Origin: Bacteroidaceae bacterium
GTDB lineage: Bacteria > Bacteroidota > Bacteroidia > Bacteroidales > Bacteroidaceae
Direction of reading: 5' to 3'
Assembly: GCA_017472635.1 (NCBI GenBank)
Contig: JAFUPU010000106.1
Coordinates: forward strand, 1 to 45,687
Length of the DNA: 45,687 nucleotides
Below the pieces are notes generated by a model, which had not been told where the DNA came from, ran no database searches, and saw only the letters and a list, made by a program, of their open reading frames with translations. Shown one piece after another: positions 25,245 through 35,490 of the stretch (its first letter is position 1; every line of letters begins with the position of its first letter). Made by a program: the position numbers and the translations under genes.

Positions 25245-27014
25245 TTATTCTGCTTCGTTGTTGTCAGTCGTACCAAGTTGCAAATCCCAAGGAACCCAAT
25301 ATCCACCTGCCATAATCTTGGCATGAATCTCTGAAGCACGCTCGCCATACTTGGCTGATACGCGGTCGGCAACGATTGAATAGTCATTCCAACGCTTGGC
25401 AAGACGAATCAAAGCGGGATAAGTCTTTCCCTCTACTGCAAACTCAAGCATATACTCGTCGGCAAGAGCGCAGTCATTGAACTTCTTGTCTTCTTGAGGT
25501 GTTGCAGTCTCATCGTCAGCCTTGAATGTACGGTTCTTCAAGAAGATGGAGTTACGGATACCGTCATTAGAATACTTCGCTGCTGTTCCGGCTGTACCTG
25601 TTGCATTACCAATCCACAAGTATGAGAACTCAGAGAACAGACCGGTAGACTGCTGCAAAGCAATCCAGCCATCTTCTGTTTTAACACCATTGACAACATC
25701 TGCAAAGTTGGAGATACCTGCATTCATCAGCACCTCAGCCTCTTTGAAGCGTCCCAAATTGTTCAAAGCCTCTATCAAGAAGAAGTGATACTCGTCAGCA
25801 CGGAACAGGTAGATATAGGTATCATCCTGATAGGGTTGCTGAGCATCGCGCACATAGAGTGACACGTAGTATTCACCGGAACCGGGCTCGACTTCTGTAA
25901 AGTTCTCGTTGTAACGGTCATCGGCGAAATCGGCACCACCGGGGTTGAATGTGGCATCGTTCCAACGTGCCATGCCGATGGCAGAGGGACGAAGCAGGTA
26001 TTCATTGGGATACTGCGTATTGAAGTGCTTCATCAGGCTGTTGGTCTGGTTGTTTTCGTAGTCGTATTGCAACACAGATACTGCCTGATAGTCAGCAGGC
26101 TGTTCTGATTTCCAAACCTTATTACGAGGAGCTGAAAGCTGACCACGATTCCACTCATCCTTGGCTACCGTCAGCATGTGTTGGTTAATTGTTTCAGCCA
26201 ACATGTCTACTATCTGTTCATAATAGACGTTTGCCTCTTCCGCATTTCCGGCAGCCTGCAGAGCTGCTCCCTTCCACAAAGCCAACTTGGCATAGAGTCC
26301 TTCATAAGCAGGTACCATATAGTCCCAGAAACGGTATTGCTGGGTTCCTGAAGCGTTGTCGGGGTCTAACCAGTTATACCACGAGAAGACGAGGTTGCTG
26401 GGTACACCGTCGTAACCATAATCCATCAGATAGAGACAAGAGTCTACCACTCCGTCAATGTCAAGAAGCTGGAACTTATCGGTATCGGTAAGGTCTTGAA
26501 TCTCGGTAATGGGGTCGTTGAACCACAATGCCTGACCATAGATTTCAGCCAAAGTCAGGTATGCCCAAACCTTGACACGAAGAGTCGAACTGATCAGACC
26601 ATCGGAATATTTCTCATCCCACAACTCGGGATACATCTTTCCAAACTCGCGGATGTTGGCAAGATAATCGTTACATGCAATAATCACATCGTAATATCCG
26701 GCAGGGTCGGCATAAGGATTTCCGGTAAGATCATCATTGTAATTGTACAAAGCAATCAGATCGGAGGTTGAATAGGTAGTCGGTTCCAACAGTTCGCCAC
26801 GCGTCTCTGTCAGATAGATTGCCTTGTCACCCACTGCCTGCATCCGGCTCATGATTCCCAAAAAGCCGGTATACATCTCGGTCTGCTCTGCCATATAGTT
26901 GTCACCATCGAGCATATCTTCAGTCTCGGGCTCAAAGAAATCGTCACAACTTACGGCTCCCATTGCCAAACAAACAGCGGCAAAGGGATATGCTATCTTT
27001 TTAATTAATTTCAT
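25245..27014 (-). CDS. SusD/RagB-family glycan-binding lipoprotein (second pair)
   Basis: A surface lipoprotein of about 589 aa that caps its SusC channel and binds the glycan. The signal peptide ends at the lipobox AVSC, followed by DDFFEPE, an acidic stretch of the kind that directs Bacteroides lipoproteins to the cell surface. The SusD-like fold is seen in AYLTLAEIYGQALW near the TPR core and in YLFRADEYHFFLIEALNNLG in the C-terminal half. It starts 7-13 nt after its SusC partner. An ATG two codons earlier (27020) is also possible. Binding residues cannot be assigned from sequence. Confidence 0.93.
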   Translation of the reverse strand: MKLIKKIAYPFAAVCLAMGAVSCDDFFEPETEDMLDGDNYMAEQTEMYTGFLGIMSRMQAVGDKAIYLTETRGELLEPTTYSTSDLIALYNYNDDLTGNPYADPAGYYDVIIACNDYLANIREFGKMYPELWDEKYSDGLISSTLRVKVWAYLTLAEIYGQALWFNDPITEIQDLTDTDKFQLLDIDGVVDSCLYLMDYGYDGVPSNLVFSWYNWLDPDNASGTQQYRFWDYMVPAYEGLYAKLALWKGAALQAAGNAEEANVYYEQIVDMLAETINQHMLTVAKDEWNRGQLSAPRNKVWKSEQPADYQAVSVLQYDYENNQTNSLMKHFNTQYPNEYLLRPSAIGMARWNDATFNPGGADFADDRYNENFTEVEPGSGEYYVSLYVRDAQQPYQDDTYIYLFRADEYHFFLIEALNNLGRFKEAEVLMNAGISNFADVVNGVKTEDGWIALQQSTGLFSEFSYLWIGNATGTAGTAAKYSNDGIRNSIFLKNRTFKADDETATPQEDKKFNDCALADEYMLEFAVEGKTYPALIRLAKRWNDYSIVADRVSAKYGERASEIHAKIMAGGYWVPWDLQLGTTDNNEAE

Positions 27015-27027
27015 CGTCATACGTTTT

Positions 27028-30000
27028 TTAGAATTTCAAGTTAACACCTACTTTTACAGACTTAGGCATTGCCAACTTACCATAGTCGACACCCTGCATC
27101 ACTTCACTGTAAGAATAAGAAGTTTCGGGGTCAAGACCTAAATACTTGGTGAAGTTAAACAGGTTCTGCCCTGTCACATACAACGTTCCACCTTGGAAGA
27201 AATTCCATACAGGCTTGTTGAAAGTATAGCTGAATGTGATATCACGCAACTTCAGGTAAGAAGCATCTTCAACCCAACGGCTTGAGAAGTCGTTGTTACC
27301 CACCACATCGTTCCATTGGGCACGGGGCATGTCGGTAATCTGTCCTTCCATGTTCCAACGACGAATCACAGCCTGACTCTGATTGCTGAAATCGCTGGAA
27401 GACTCGGTGACACGACGTACAGCATTGTAAGCCTCATTTCCGACTGAATAGACAAAAGTCAAGTCGAGAGCGAAACCTTTATACTGCAAATGGTTGTAGA
27501 AACTTCCATAGAAATCGGGAGTTGCAGAACCCAACACTTGCTTGTCTTTGTCATTGATGATACCATCTGAGTTACGGTCTTCGTAATGTATGTCACCAGC
27601 CTTATAGGCTACGCCATTTTTGTTAACCAGACTGGCAACTCCCTTATGGGCTGTTTCAGCAGCTTCAGTTGTTGAGAATACGCCTAATGCCTTGTAGCCG
27701 TAGAAGCTATAGGGGTTCTCACCTACCCGGGTAATGATTTCTGCTCCATCGCTCAAGGTGGTAAGAGTCTCGTTTACCTTACCCAACGCTTTCACCTCGT
27801 TGTTGATAGTGGCGATGTTTCCACCCAATGTCCAAGTGAAATCACGTGTTTTGATGGGGGTAACACTCAATGAAGCTTCTATGCCTTGAGAGGCAATCTC
27901 ACCATCGTTGCTATAGTAATGTCCCGTTCCGTATGCTGAAGAGTTGGGACTAATCATCAATACATCGGTTGCCTGGGTATTGTAATACTTCAAGCCCATA
28001 TTCAACCGGTTGTAGAGCAATGAGGCATTGAAACCGACAGACAACTGCAGGTCTTTCTCCCACTCCAACTTCGTATTGGGCACATTGGCACGAACCAGAC
28101 CGGAGATTGCCAAATAGGGATTGCTCACATAATAGTATTTACCTAACTTTGAGCTATACTGGCTGTTACCGGTCAGACCATAATTGGCATAGATGTCCAG
28201 GTTGTTCACCACCTCAACATCTTGCAAGAACTTCAGGTTCTTTGCCATCAATGTAACACTGGCAGAGGGGAAGAATCCCATGCGGGGAGCATCTTTACCT
28301 GTAGAAGAGGCTCCATCCATAGAGACATTGGCTCCCACCTTCACCAAGTTGTCGAAGGTATAATCGGCATGCAGGTAGTAGCTCATCCAGTTCCAAGCGT
28401 TATTGTAACCAAGGATGTAACGGCCAATAGAGTTTGTAGCATCTCCCAGGTTCTGATAGAAGTCATTCGGTGTATTGCGCGAAGAGGCAGCATCGTATTC
28501 GTTCTTTGTTGTCAGAATCTGAGCACCAATCTTGGCATTAAGCAGGTTGCTACCGAACTTGCGGGTATAAGCAGCGTTGAAGTTGGTGAAGATGTTATAC
28601 ACTTCTGAAGAAGCAATCATCACCTTGTTCTCAGCACGACCATATTGGTCGAATGCAGGAACAATGTCTTTGTTGTTGATACCCGGAACAAAAGTCTCTT
28701 CCTTATTATAATTATAGTAGAGACCAACCAAAGCATTGGCAGAGAAATAGGGATTCGGCTTGTAAGAGAGCTGAACCTTGGCATTTACATCAAACTGATG
28801 GTTCTCGGCATTCAATGTATTGACTATCGCAAGGGGATTGCTGACAACAAAGTCATCACCGGTATTAGCACCAAAATAGTAACTTGAATAGGTACCGAGC
28901 AAATTGCCATTCATATCGCTGTTGTAAGGACTCAAAACCGGTGAGCGACGATAGGCTGCCAACAAGGGGTTAGTCTCCATCTCCATTCCTTGAGGCATGT
29001 ATTTACCGGTCAAATATGCCATACCGACAGAAGCCACTATCTCAAACTGCTTGCTCACTAACACATTAGTGTTAATCTGTACGCTATAACGGTCTGAATT
29101 GGTACCCTTCAATGTTCCTTCATTACGCATATATCCCAAAGAGATATCGTATTTGGCAATCGCATCACCACCCTCTACACGGAACAAGTGGTCATGTGTC
29201 ATACTGTTACGGAAAATCTCGTCCTGCCAATCTGTATCCTTGTTATACAAATAACTGTAAGCGCAATTGGGATCTTGCAAGAAGGGGAAATTGCTGAAGA
29301 ATGTCTCCATATTGTCATAATAGGTCATACCCATATCAGACAAATAAGACTTGTATTGGTTGGCATTCATCATCGGCAACGTGGCATCGTTGAAGTTTAC
29401 ACCAAAGATTCCTGAATAAGAAATCTTTGTGTTCATGTCATCCGAAGTGGCACCGTCAGTTTCAATCAGAATGACTCCATTTGAACCCATAGAACCATAC
29501 AACGAAGCTTCAGCACCGGTCAGTACGGTGATATTTTGGATATCTTGTACATTGTAACCCTGGAAGATTGAGCGTGAATAGCCGGCAATCATGGATGATT
29601 CATTCTTGTTGGGCAGATAGGGAACTCCATTGATGACAATCAACGGAGCATTGTCCGCCAACAGCGAACGCACACCTTGCAAGTTCAGATAGGCTCCTTC
29701 ACCGGGCATACCGCTCTTGTTGGTTACCAACAAACCGGGGATTTCACCTTGCAATGCCTTCTCTACACTCATTGAACCCAATGCAAAGTTCTTCTTGTTC
29801 AAGTTATAGTTACCATCTTCATGGATTGCTTCGTTCTTTACCGCAGCGAATGGTTCGACTGCTGACTCATTATAGCCATACTTGCTATCAGCTATCAAGA
29901 AGATTGCAACCTCTGAACGGTCATTCACCGGAATGGTCTGTGAATAATATCCATTACTCCATACAGTCAAATCGGCATTGGGTTTGACACCGACAAGTTC

Positions 30001-30225
30001 AAATGCACCATCAGCTCCTGAACGTGCTGTACGCCCCCCGCATGAAATTACGGCATCAGCCACGGGTTGTTTACGTTCATCATAAACAATTCCCTTCAAA
30101 ACACCTTCGCTCTTTACCTCTACTTGAGTGGTGCTCTGAGGCATTGCAACTGCACCGGCACCTGCAACAATGGGAGCAACAGCAAGCATCAACAAAGAGG
30201 CTGTTATGATTTTATTCTTTTTCAT
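27028..30225 (-). CDS. SusC/RagA-family TonB-dependent channel (second pair)
   Basis: A 1065-aa outer-membrane importer that works with the SusD lipoprotein directly downstream. It has a signal peptide (about 1-27), then a carboxypeptidase-regulatory-like domain at about 40-115 (LKGIVYDERKQPVADAVI). The plug follows at about 125-260 (GEIPGLLVTNKSGMPG, LIVINGVPYLP, NITVLTGAEASLYGSMGSNG), and then a 22-strand barrel ending KVGVNLKF. The plug is divergent: the usual VDGVP is INGVP. There is no STN signalling domain, so it is unlikely to be controlled by a sigma/anti-sigma pair through this protein. Confidence 0.94.
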   Translation of the reverse strand: MKKNKIITASLLMLAVAPIVAGAGAVAMPQSTTQVEVKSEGVLKGIVYDERKQPVADAVISCGGRTARSGADGAFELVGVKPNADLTVWSNGYYSQTIPVNDRSEVAIFLIADSKYGYNESAVEPFAAVKNEAIHEDGNYNLNKKNFALGSMSVEKALQGEIPGLLVTNKSGMPGEGAYLNLQGVRSLLADNAPLIVINGVPYLPNKNESSMIAGYSRSIFQGYNVQDIQNITVLTGAEASLYGSMGSNGVILIETDGATSDDMNTKISYSGIFGVNFNDATLPMMNANQYKSYLSDMGMTYYDNMETFFSNFPFLQDPNCAYSYLYNKDTDWQDEIFRNSMTHDHLFRVEGGDAIAKYDISLGYMRNEGTLKGTNSDRYSVQINTNVLVSKQFEIVASVGMAYLTGKYMPQGMEMETNPLLAAYRRSPVLSPYNSDMNGNLLGTYSSYYFGANTGDDFVVSNPLAIVNTLNAENHQFDVNAKVQLSYKPNPYFSANALVGLYYNYNKEETFVPGINNKDIVPAFDQYGRAENKVMIASSEVYNIFTNFNAAYTRKFGSNLLNAKIGAQILTTKNEYDAASSRNTPNDFYQNLGDATNSIGRYILGYNNAWNWMSYYLHADYTFDNLVKVGANVSMDGASSTGKDAPRMGFFPSASVTLMAKNLKFLQDVEVVNNLDIYANYGLTGNSQYSSKLGKYYYVSNPYLAISGLVRANVPNTKLEWEKDLQLSVGFNASLLYNRLNMGLKYYNTQATDVLMISPNSSAYGTGHYYSNDGEIASQGIEASLSVTPIKTRDFTWTLGGNIATINNEVKALGKVNETLTTLSDGAEIITRVGENPYSFYGYKALGVFSTTEAAETAHKGVASLVNKNGVAYKAGDIHYEDRNSDGIINDKDKQVLGSATPDFYGSFYNHLQYKGFALDLTFVYSVGNEAYNAVRRVTESSSDFSNQSQAVIRRWNMEGQITDMPRAQWNDVVGNNDFSSRWVEDASYLKLRDITFSYTFNKPVWNFFQGGTLYVTGQNLFNFTKYLGLDPETSYSYSEVMQGVDYGKLAMPKSVKVGVNLKF

Positions 30226-30245
30226 AATTCTACTTATTAAACCTA

Positions 30246-31997
30246 TTAATAATTGTCAGCAGTGGGACGAAGACACCAATGATGGAACATGGTGCTGGTC
30301 TTTTCTGACAGGTTCTTACACTCAACACGTATTGCAATCTCTGTAGGTGATCCATCACCCTTCAAGTCGGGGATAACGATTTCATCGTAAACAGGGCCAC
30401 CATCTGTATCATAGTTACCTTTCTTGCTGTGGGTCAGTGTACTCATTATCTCCTTGTATCCCTCGGGATAAGCATCGCTCAACGTTGCGCCACGGTCGTA
30501 GTGATAAGTGGTAGCCGAACCCACGGTAAATACAGAGGGCTCTAACAAAGGTTCGCTGATAATGTTTCCTTCAGCATCAGCCAACAACACGGATACATGC
30601 AACTCAAGTCCCAAGTTCTGCTTGAATCCCATAGCCAAACGATAGGGTCCGGGAGGGATACGATAGGGAGTGAGCACATATCCGCCATCTTCGTTGAGTG
30701 TACGCTTCAAAGGTATATAGTCAAGCGTATATCCATTCAATGAAGCATCAACAACCTTTGCATTCAATGCACGGTCTTCAACTTCGGGCCATGCACCAAC
30801 AAGCGGAGTCCAAGCAGCCACATCGGTGTTGCATGAGAATGTAGAGAGGTTAGTAGCCTTGAAGTACTTATCCTTTTGAATGTCGTCGCAGTTCTCGTAG
30901 TAATAATAGAAATCTTTCAGACGATACATCAGCACGTTGTTGGGTATTCTGAAGTTTTTCACATAATATGCCACACCATTAGAGACTTTTTCAACATTAT
31001 CCAAATCGACTTGCTGTACATTGGTACGCCATTCACGATTATAGATAGAGGTCAACTTGCTGGCTGCAGAGGTTTCCATATCAGCAGCTGTATACTCTTT
31101 GTTGAAGAAAGCAACCTCGAGAATCCATTGACGCAACTTTTCACGGTCACGGTCGGTCTGATTCCATACTTCCAATGCTGAATCTGCTGTTGCCATGGCT
31201 TTGTTGATGGCATCATCAGAGAAAATCAAAGCGGTAGCAGTCAATGATTCAGAACTGAGGTCGAAATTTTTGGCATCGAAGAATTCATTGGTATAGATGA
31301 ATACTGAGTCGTAGATGGTATTACCGGTAGCATCCACTCCAATAGGAGTACTGTGTACTTTATCAAACTCACGACCTCCAGAAGACAATACCAAATCTTT
31401 AAAGATGGAGTAGTCATCGCTTAAGCCCTCAATCAGGTCTTTCAATGACTTCGGAGTATAAATGAGTTTGTCAATCACATAGATATATCCATTATCGGTT
31501 TTGATAACCTCGCTAACAGCATTTCCACTGAAAGAGATACGGCTGACATCAGTAGACACCTTGGTTGAGTCCAACGAAACAGACACAAACTTTTGGTGCC
31601 ACATCATCACACGCTGTCCGTCAGACAGGTTGGAAGGCGGAAGCATGATATCTGAGACATGTGAACGTGCCAGCTGAACAAGAGCGGCAGTATCTCCCTC
31701 TTCTACCGTTTCAGTAGAAAATGCATCATTCTTTACCACCAACAGGGTGTGCAGCAAATCTTTCTGACGCATCTCTTCAAAGATGCCACTCTCTTGCAAG
31801 AATTTGTACATACTTCCAAATTCCTCTGCATTCTCTTGCAAAAATGCCTCAGAAGTCAAATGTACTTCACTCAACGTGGAGTCATTTTCCATCACTATCA
31901 GAGTGTCTTCATAATGGTTGTCCCACTCATCAGAACAGCTGTTCAAGCCAATGAAAGCTACAGCCGAAACCATTAACCATTTTATATTCTTATTCAT
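30246..31997 (-). CDS. Lipoprotein with degenerate FAS1 region
   Basis: A 583-aa lipoprotein, signal peptide ending LNSCSDEWDNHYED (lipobox C then acidic residues). Residues about 45-180 resemble a fasciclin (FAS1) domain: FLQESGIFEEMRQKDLLHTL, VVKNDAFSTE, and GYIYVIDKLIYTP at its end. A second similar half is less clear (about 200-330). The C-terminal 230 residues are beta-rich and may be a carbohydrate-binding or adhesive module. It stands between the SusD of one pair and the SusC of the next, a position filled by SusE/SusF-type proteins in other PULs. Function inferred from place only. Confidence 0.7.
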   Translation of the reverse strand: MNKNIKWLMVSAVAFIGLNSCSDEWDNHYEDTLIVMENDSTLSEVHLTSEAFLQENAEEFGSMYKFLQESGIFEEMRQKDLLHTLLVVKNDAFSTETVEEGDTAALVQLARSHVSDIMLPPSNLSDGQRVMMWHQKFVSVSLDSTKVSTDVSRISFSGNAVSEVIKTDNGYIYVIDKLIYTPKSLKDLIEGLSDDYSIFKDLVLSSGGREFDKVHSTPIGVDATGNTIYDSVFIYTNEFFDAKNFDLSSESLTATALIFSDDAINKAMATADSALEVWNQTDRDREKLRQWILEVAFFNKEYTAADMETSAASKLTSIYNREWRTNVQQVDLDNVEKVSNGVAYYVKNFRIPNNVLMYRLKDFYYYYENCDDIQKDKYFKATNLSTFSCNTDVAAWTPLVGAWPEVEDRALNAKVVDASLNGYTLDYIPLKRTLNEDGGYVLTPYRIPPGPYRLAMGFKQNLGLELHVSVLLADAEGNIISEPLLEPSVFTVGSATTYHYDRGATLSDAYPEGYKEIMSTLTHSKKGNYDTDGGPVYDEIVIPDLKGDGSPTEIAIRVECKNLSEKTSTMFHHWCLRPTADNY

Positions 31998-32009
31998 ATA
32001 GTCTTAGTT

Positions 32010-33788
32010 TTATTCGGTTATAGGAATAAATCGGATACAGTCAAACTGCAAGGTAAAGTTCTTGTTGGTTGCAGCAGCCGGATCCATAATGACAAATTTG
32101 AAAGTGTGCTTTCCTGTCTCTTCAAACTCAATCTCGTCATACAAGACTGTTGAATAGACCCCATTCTTGGTTTCGGCAATGGTTGTGTAAGGAGAAGCCA
32201 TCTGCTCATGAGCATCATCAAACGTCATTTTTATCAAACCTCCATTACTACCGTTGGTCATATTCTTCATGAACTGTTGGGTCAACGAGTTGTACAAGAA
32301 GTCCAGTTCAACACGATACTTACCGCGTACCAAGGTCGGAGTCTCCATTGAAATATATCCCATATATCCCAGGTTGAAGTTCACACGGTCGTGGTTATAA
32401 GCATCCGCCCATTGCTTGGTACAAGTTACATAAGAGATTGAGAAATACTTACCGGGAGTTACGCCTGTGTTTTCATACAAGAAATCTCCATTACCGGCTA
32501 TATTAATGATATCCTCTGAACTAACCGGTTCTTTAGGTTGATATACATCCAATCCTCCATCCGGGTCAGCCTCAACGATTGATTTGACAGAAGCGCTGGC
32601 TGCAAAATCCCAAGTGACAGCAGTCTGTTCAGGATTCCATATAGGAAGCCAAGCATCTATTTCATGTACATATCCATTCTTTGCCATCACATTAGATCGC
32701 TCAGCAACAAGATAGGCAGGAGTTCCTTGCTCATTCAACACATATTGGACGTTTGATACATTTCCCTTGCGTGACAATTGCATAATAGCACCAATAAGAT
32801 AAGTATCATACAAGCAGGTTGAATCACCCGTAAACTCAGAGGCATCATTCACGGCAGAAACCGGACTAATCAACGAATTCCAGTCGTATGAGTTAGAAAA
32901 TACGTGATATGACAAATAAGATTCTAACATGAGTGCACCAAGAGTGACGGTTCCTTCGGTGCCATCAGGATTAATGATAGTTACCATTTTATCAACATCG
33001 TCACCTGCCAACGCTCTTTTCAAATCGCTCACCGAAGTGATATTGACTTTTTGGAAAGCCTCATCAGAAACAGCCAAAGCCGTATAGTAACGACGACTGA
33101 TAATTACAGTTACAGAGTTCTGTAATCTGGAGGTATCAGCTACAACTGACAATTGCTCTTTCAAGCCTGCTTCTTCCAAAGCTGCTGCAAAGATTGAGTA
33201 ACGATTAGGATCGCCACTGACTCCACCTTGAGCTATACGGTCATAAACAGTCTCAACCAACGGATTCAACACCTTATTTATACGATAAGCGTATCCATTA
33301 TAGGCAGGAATCTCTTTCTCTACTACATTTACCATAGAGGTTGCGGCTTGATCAGAGAGCGTGATTTCACCGGCATTCAATGTATCAATGCCAATCAGCA
33401 GACGTTCATCCATCAGGTTGGGCAAATACGACTTGGCAATGATATCATCCACCTTCAAAGAGTCGGAAACCGTATGCATTAACACCAATGAACGGGCAAA
33501 ATCCTTACCCAATTCTTCGATTGAGCTTACTCCCTTTTGTGCATAATAGGCTTCAACGGCTTCGTTGGTAGGCACAAATGCGGTAAAAGGATCCATAGCA
33601 TAGTTCAATGCGCTGAACATGCCTGAATATCTCAATATCTCCACCCATTCAGTAGCCAATGAATCTTTTGCCATCAGCATACCCAACGGATCTTTATTCT
33701 CCTCATTGAGATATGTGCTGTCTTCATAGGGGTCATCACATGCACCTATAGCAACGGCAATACCAACAACCCAAAGCAGCTTTTTCAT
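32010..33788 (-). CDS. FAS1 (fasciclin) lipoprotein with C-terminal beta module
   Basis: Product of about 592 aa from ATG 33788 (MKKLLWVVGIAVAIGACDD), where the lipobox fits. The frame opens eight codons earlier. Domain 1 (about 30-190) has the FAS1 signature ALNYAMDPFTAFVPTNEAVE and ends at YAYRINKVLNPL. Domain 2 (about 200-370) is more divergent. The C-terminal 150 residues form a beta-rich module (LVRGKYRVELDFLYNSL, KHTFKFVIMDP) like those seen in glycan-binding lipoproteins. It follows a SusD gene after about 30 nt and is probably surface-exposed. Confidence 0.85.
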   Translation of the reverse strand: MKKLLWVVGIAVAIGACDDPYEDSTYLNEENKDPLGMLMAKDSLATEWVEILRYSGMFSALNYAMDPFTAFVPTNEAVEAYYAQKGVSSIEELGKDFARSLVLMHTVSDSLKVDDIIAKSYLPNLMDERLLIGIDTLNAGEITLSDQAATSMVNVVEKEIPAYNGYAYRINKVLNPLVETVYDRIAQGGVSGDPNRYSIFAAALEEAGLKEQLSVVADTSRLQNSVTVIISRRYYTALAVSDEAFQKVNITSVSDLKRALAGDDVDKMVTIINPDGTEGTVTLGALMLESYLSYHVFSNSYDWNSLISPVSAVNDASEFTGDSTCLYDTYLIGAIMQLSRKGNVSNVQYVLNEQGTPAYLVAERSNVMAKNGYVHEIDAWLPIWNPEQTAVTWDFAASASVKSIVEADPDGGLDVYQPKEPVSSEDIINIAGNGDFLYENTGVTPGKYFSISYVTCTKQWADAYNHDRVNFNLGYMGYISMETPTLVRGKYRVELDFLYNSLTQQFMKNMTNGSNGGLIKMTFDDAHEQMASPYTTIAETKNGVYSTVLYDEIEFEETGKHTFKFVIMDPAAATNKNFTLQFDCIRFIPITE

Positions 33789-33820
33789 TATTTGATTGCT
33801 AAATTTCTTCATAATACGAA

Positions 33821-35473
33821 TTAATTAGAGTAATACGGATTTTGAATCAACAAAGGATTTACGTCTATCTCGCTCTGTGGAATAGGCATATAGAGAGCAT
33901 CATTGCTCTGCAATACCGATTGAATCCACTCGCTCTTATTGGTGGTATTTCCTTCTAACACCATGTCGACAAACTCTTCCCTATATTTAGAATAATTGCT
34001 CTTGCGGGCAAAGCGCAACAAATCATACCAACGCTTGCCTTCTCCCAAGAACTCCATTTCACGCTCGTTAAGCAATGCTTGCAACAAGCTCAACTCGTCT
34101 GTCTGGTCGGCTGCCAACTCTAATGCCGGCAGCATGGCACGTTCACGGATTTGGTTCATAAGTCCGATTGCAGTCTCCCACTCTGTACTACCAATTGTTC
34201 CGCTCATAATCAGTGCCTCAGCCTTAATCAGTATAATCTCGGCAACACGATACAGGATGAAATTGGCATCAGTTGCCGGACGATAGCTGGTTACCATAGG
34301 ATACTCGTTGGTTGCATATTTCCAAATATAGTAATACTCCTGCTTTTCATAGTCGGTATAAGGATGTGCCATGTTTCCATACATCACACCACTCATCAAC
34401 GTACGACCAACACGTTCAGGTACGGTGGTCTGGTTTGCCAACACCAACGCAACCTCTTCTTTTACCTTCTCTACGGCACGAGGTGTCAAGAACAAAGGAG
34501 AAGCTGCTGTACCCGGAGCACTCGCTGTAACAAATGAATTGAAAGAAAATCCGCCTGTCAGAATCTTTTCCTCTTTCGGCTTGGCAATCTTCCACTCCAT
34601 AGCATTAGATTCACTATAAAGCGCATTGTCATAATTCAATTCAAAGATAGCTTCATTACTATTTCCCGGATAATATATTTCTACGAACTTGGCAGGGTCT
34701 TGTATAAATACAGGACGGAAAGCACCGGAGGCATCAAGTATCTCGTTACAATAGATGATAGCCTCTTCGTAATCTTCATTCCACAAGCAGACATCAGCCA
34801 TCAATGCATAGAGTGCCCAAAGGGTTACACGTCCCTTGGTCTGCCACTCCTCTTCGTATACGGTCTTGGCTGCACCACTCTCAATGGCAGTTGTCAAATC
34901 CTCCTTTATTTGAGCAATAATCTCGCTTTCGCTCGCCTTCGGGAAATTATACTCTGCATCATCGTTCACATAGGCTTCAAGCACCAACGGCACTTCGCGA
35001 TAGTTGCGCACCAACAAGAAATAACAATAGGCACGCATAAAATAGGCCTCTGTGAGGTGTGCTTTCAAAGCTCCTTCACTATAGGTATCATCCAACCCAC
35101 GAACACTGGAAGCATAGTGCAACACAGAGTTTGCCATACCTATAATCTTATAAACCGGCCAATATCGACACACATTTCCGGAAGGCTGCAAATTGAAATT
35201 CTGCAATTGGTAATCAGATGCATCTTCCAAAAAATCGTTCTTACTCTGCAGTGTGTACAAAGAGCCTCCACGCAATTCTCCCCAACGCAACATTTGGGGA
35301 ACCAACAGACGCATGTTGTAATAGCCGGCAGCTACTACAGCTTCAACATCTTCCTTAGACTTCCAATAGTTGTCTGTCACCTGTTCGTTGTTGGGGAGCA
35401 AATCCAACCAATCGTTACACGAAGAGGAGAGAAGTCCTAAGCATATAGTCAATACAAATATTATCTTTTTCAT
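33821..35473 (-). CDS. SusD/RagB-family glycan-binding lipoprotein (first pair)
   Basis: A 550-aa lipoprotein with signal peptide MKKIIFVLTICLGLLSSSC followed by NDWLDLLPNNEQ, the typical SusD opening. Marks of the family are NYWKSKEDVEAVVAAGYYNM, AHLTEAYFMRAYCYFLLVRN (the TPR region) and ALLNEREMEFLGEGKRWYDL near the C-terminus, which is the conserved SusD C-terminal motif. It starts 17 nt after its SusC partner, with AAAAGGAGGAAT before the ATG. Confidence 0.96.
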   Translation of the reverse strand: MKKIIFVLTICLGLLSSSCNDWLDLLPNNEQVTDNYWKSKEDVEAVVAAGYYNMRLLVPQMLRWGELRGGSLYTLQSKNDFLEDASDYQLQNFNLQPSGNVCRYWPVYKIIGMANSVLHYASSVRGLDDTYSEGALKAHLTEAYFMRAYCYFLLVRNYREVPLVLEAYVNDDAEYNFPKASESEIIAQIKEDLTTAIESGAAKTVYEEEWQTKGRVTLWALYALMADVCLWNEDYEEAIIYCNEILDASGAFRPVFIQDPAKFVEIYYPGNSNEAIFELNYDNALYSESNAMEWKIAKPKEEKILTGGFSFNSFVTASAPGTAASPLFLTPRAVEKVKEEVALVLANQTTVPERVGRTLMSGVMYGNMAHPYTDYEKQEYYYIWKYATNEYPMVTSYRPATDANFILYRVAEIILIKAEALIMSGTIGSTEWETAIGLMNQIRERAMLPALELAADQTDELSLLQALLNEREMEFLGEGKRWYDLLRFARKSNYSKYREEFVDMVLEGNTTNKSEWIQSVLQSNDALYMPIPQSEIDVNPLLIQNPYYSN

Positions 35474-35490
35474 ACAATTCCTCCTTTTTA

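Noticed and set aside
34700..35440. 246-codon plus-strand frame opposite SusD
   Set aside because: Shadow of the SusD gene. The length is explained by the codon pattern of the true gene on the other strand.
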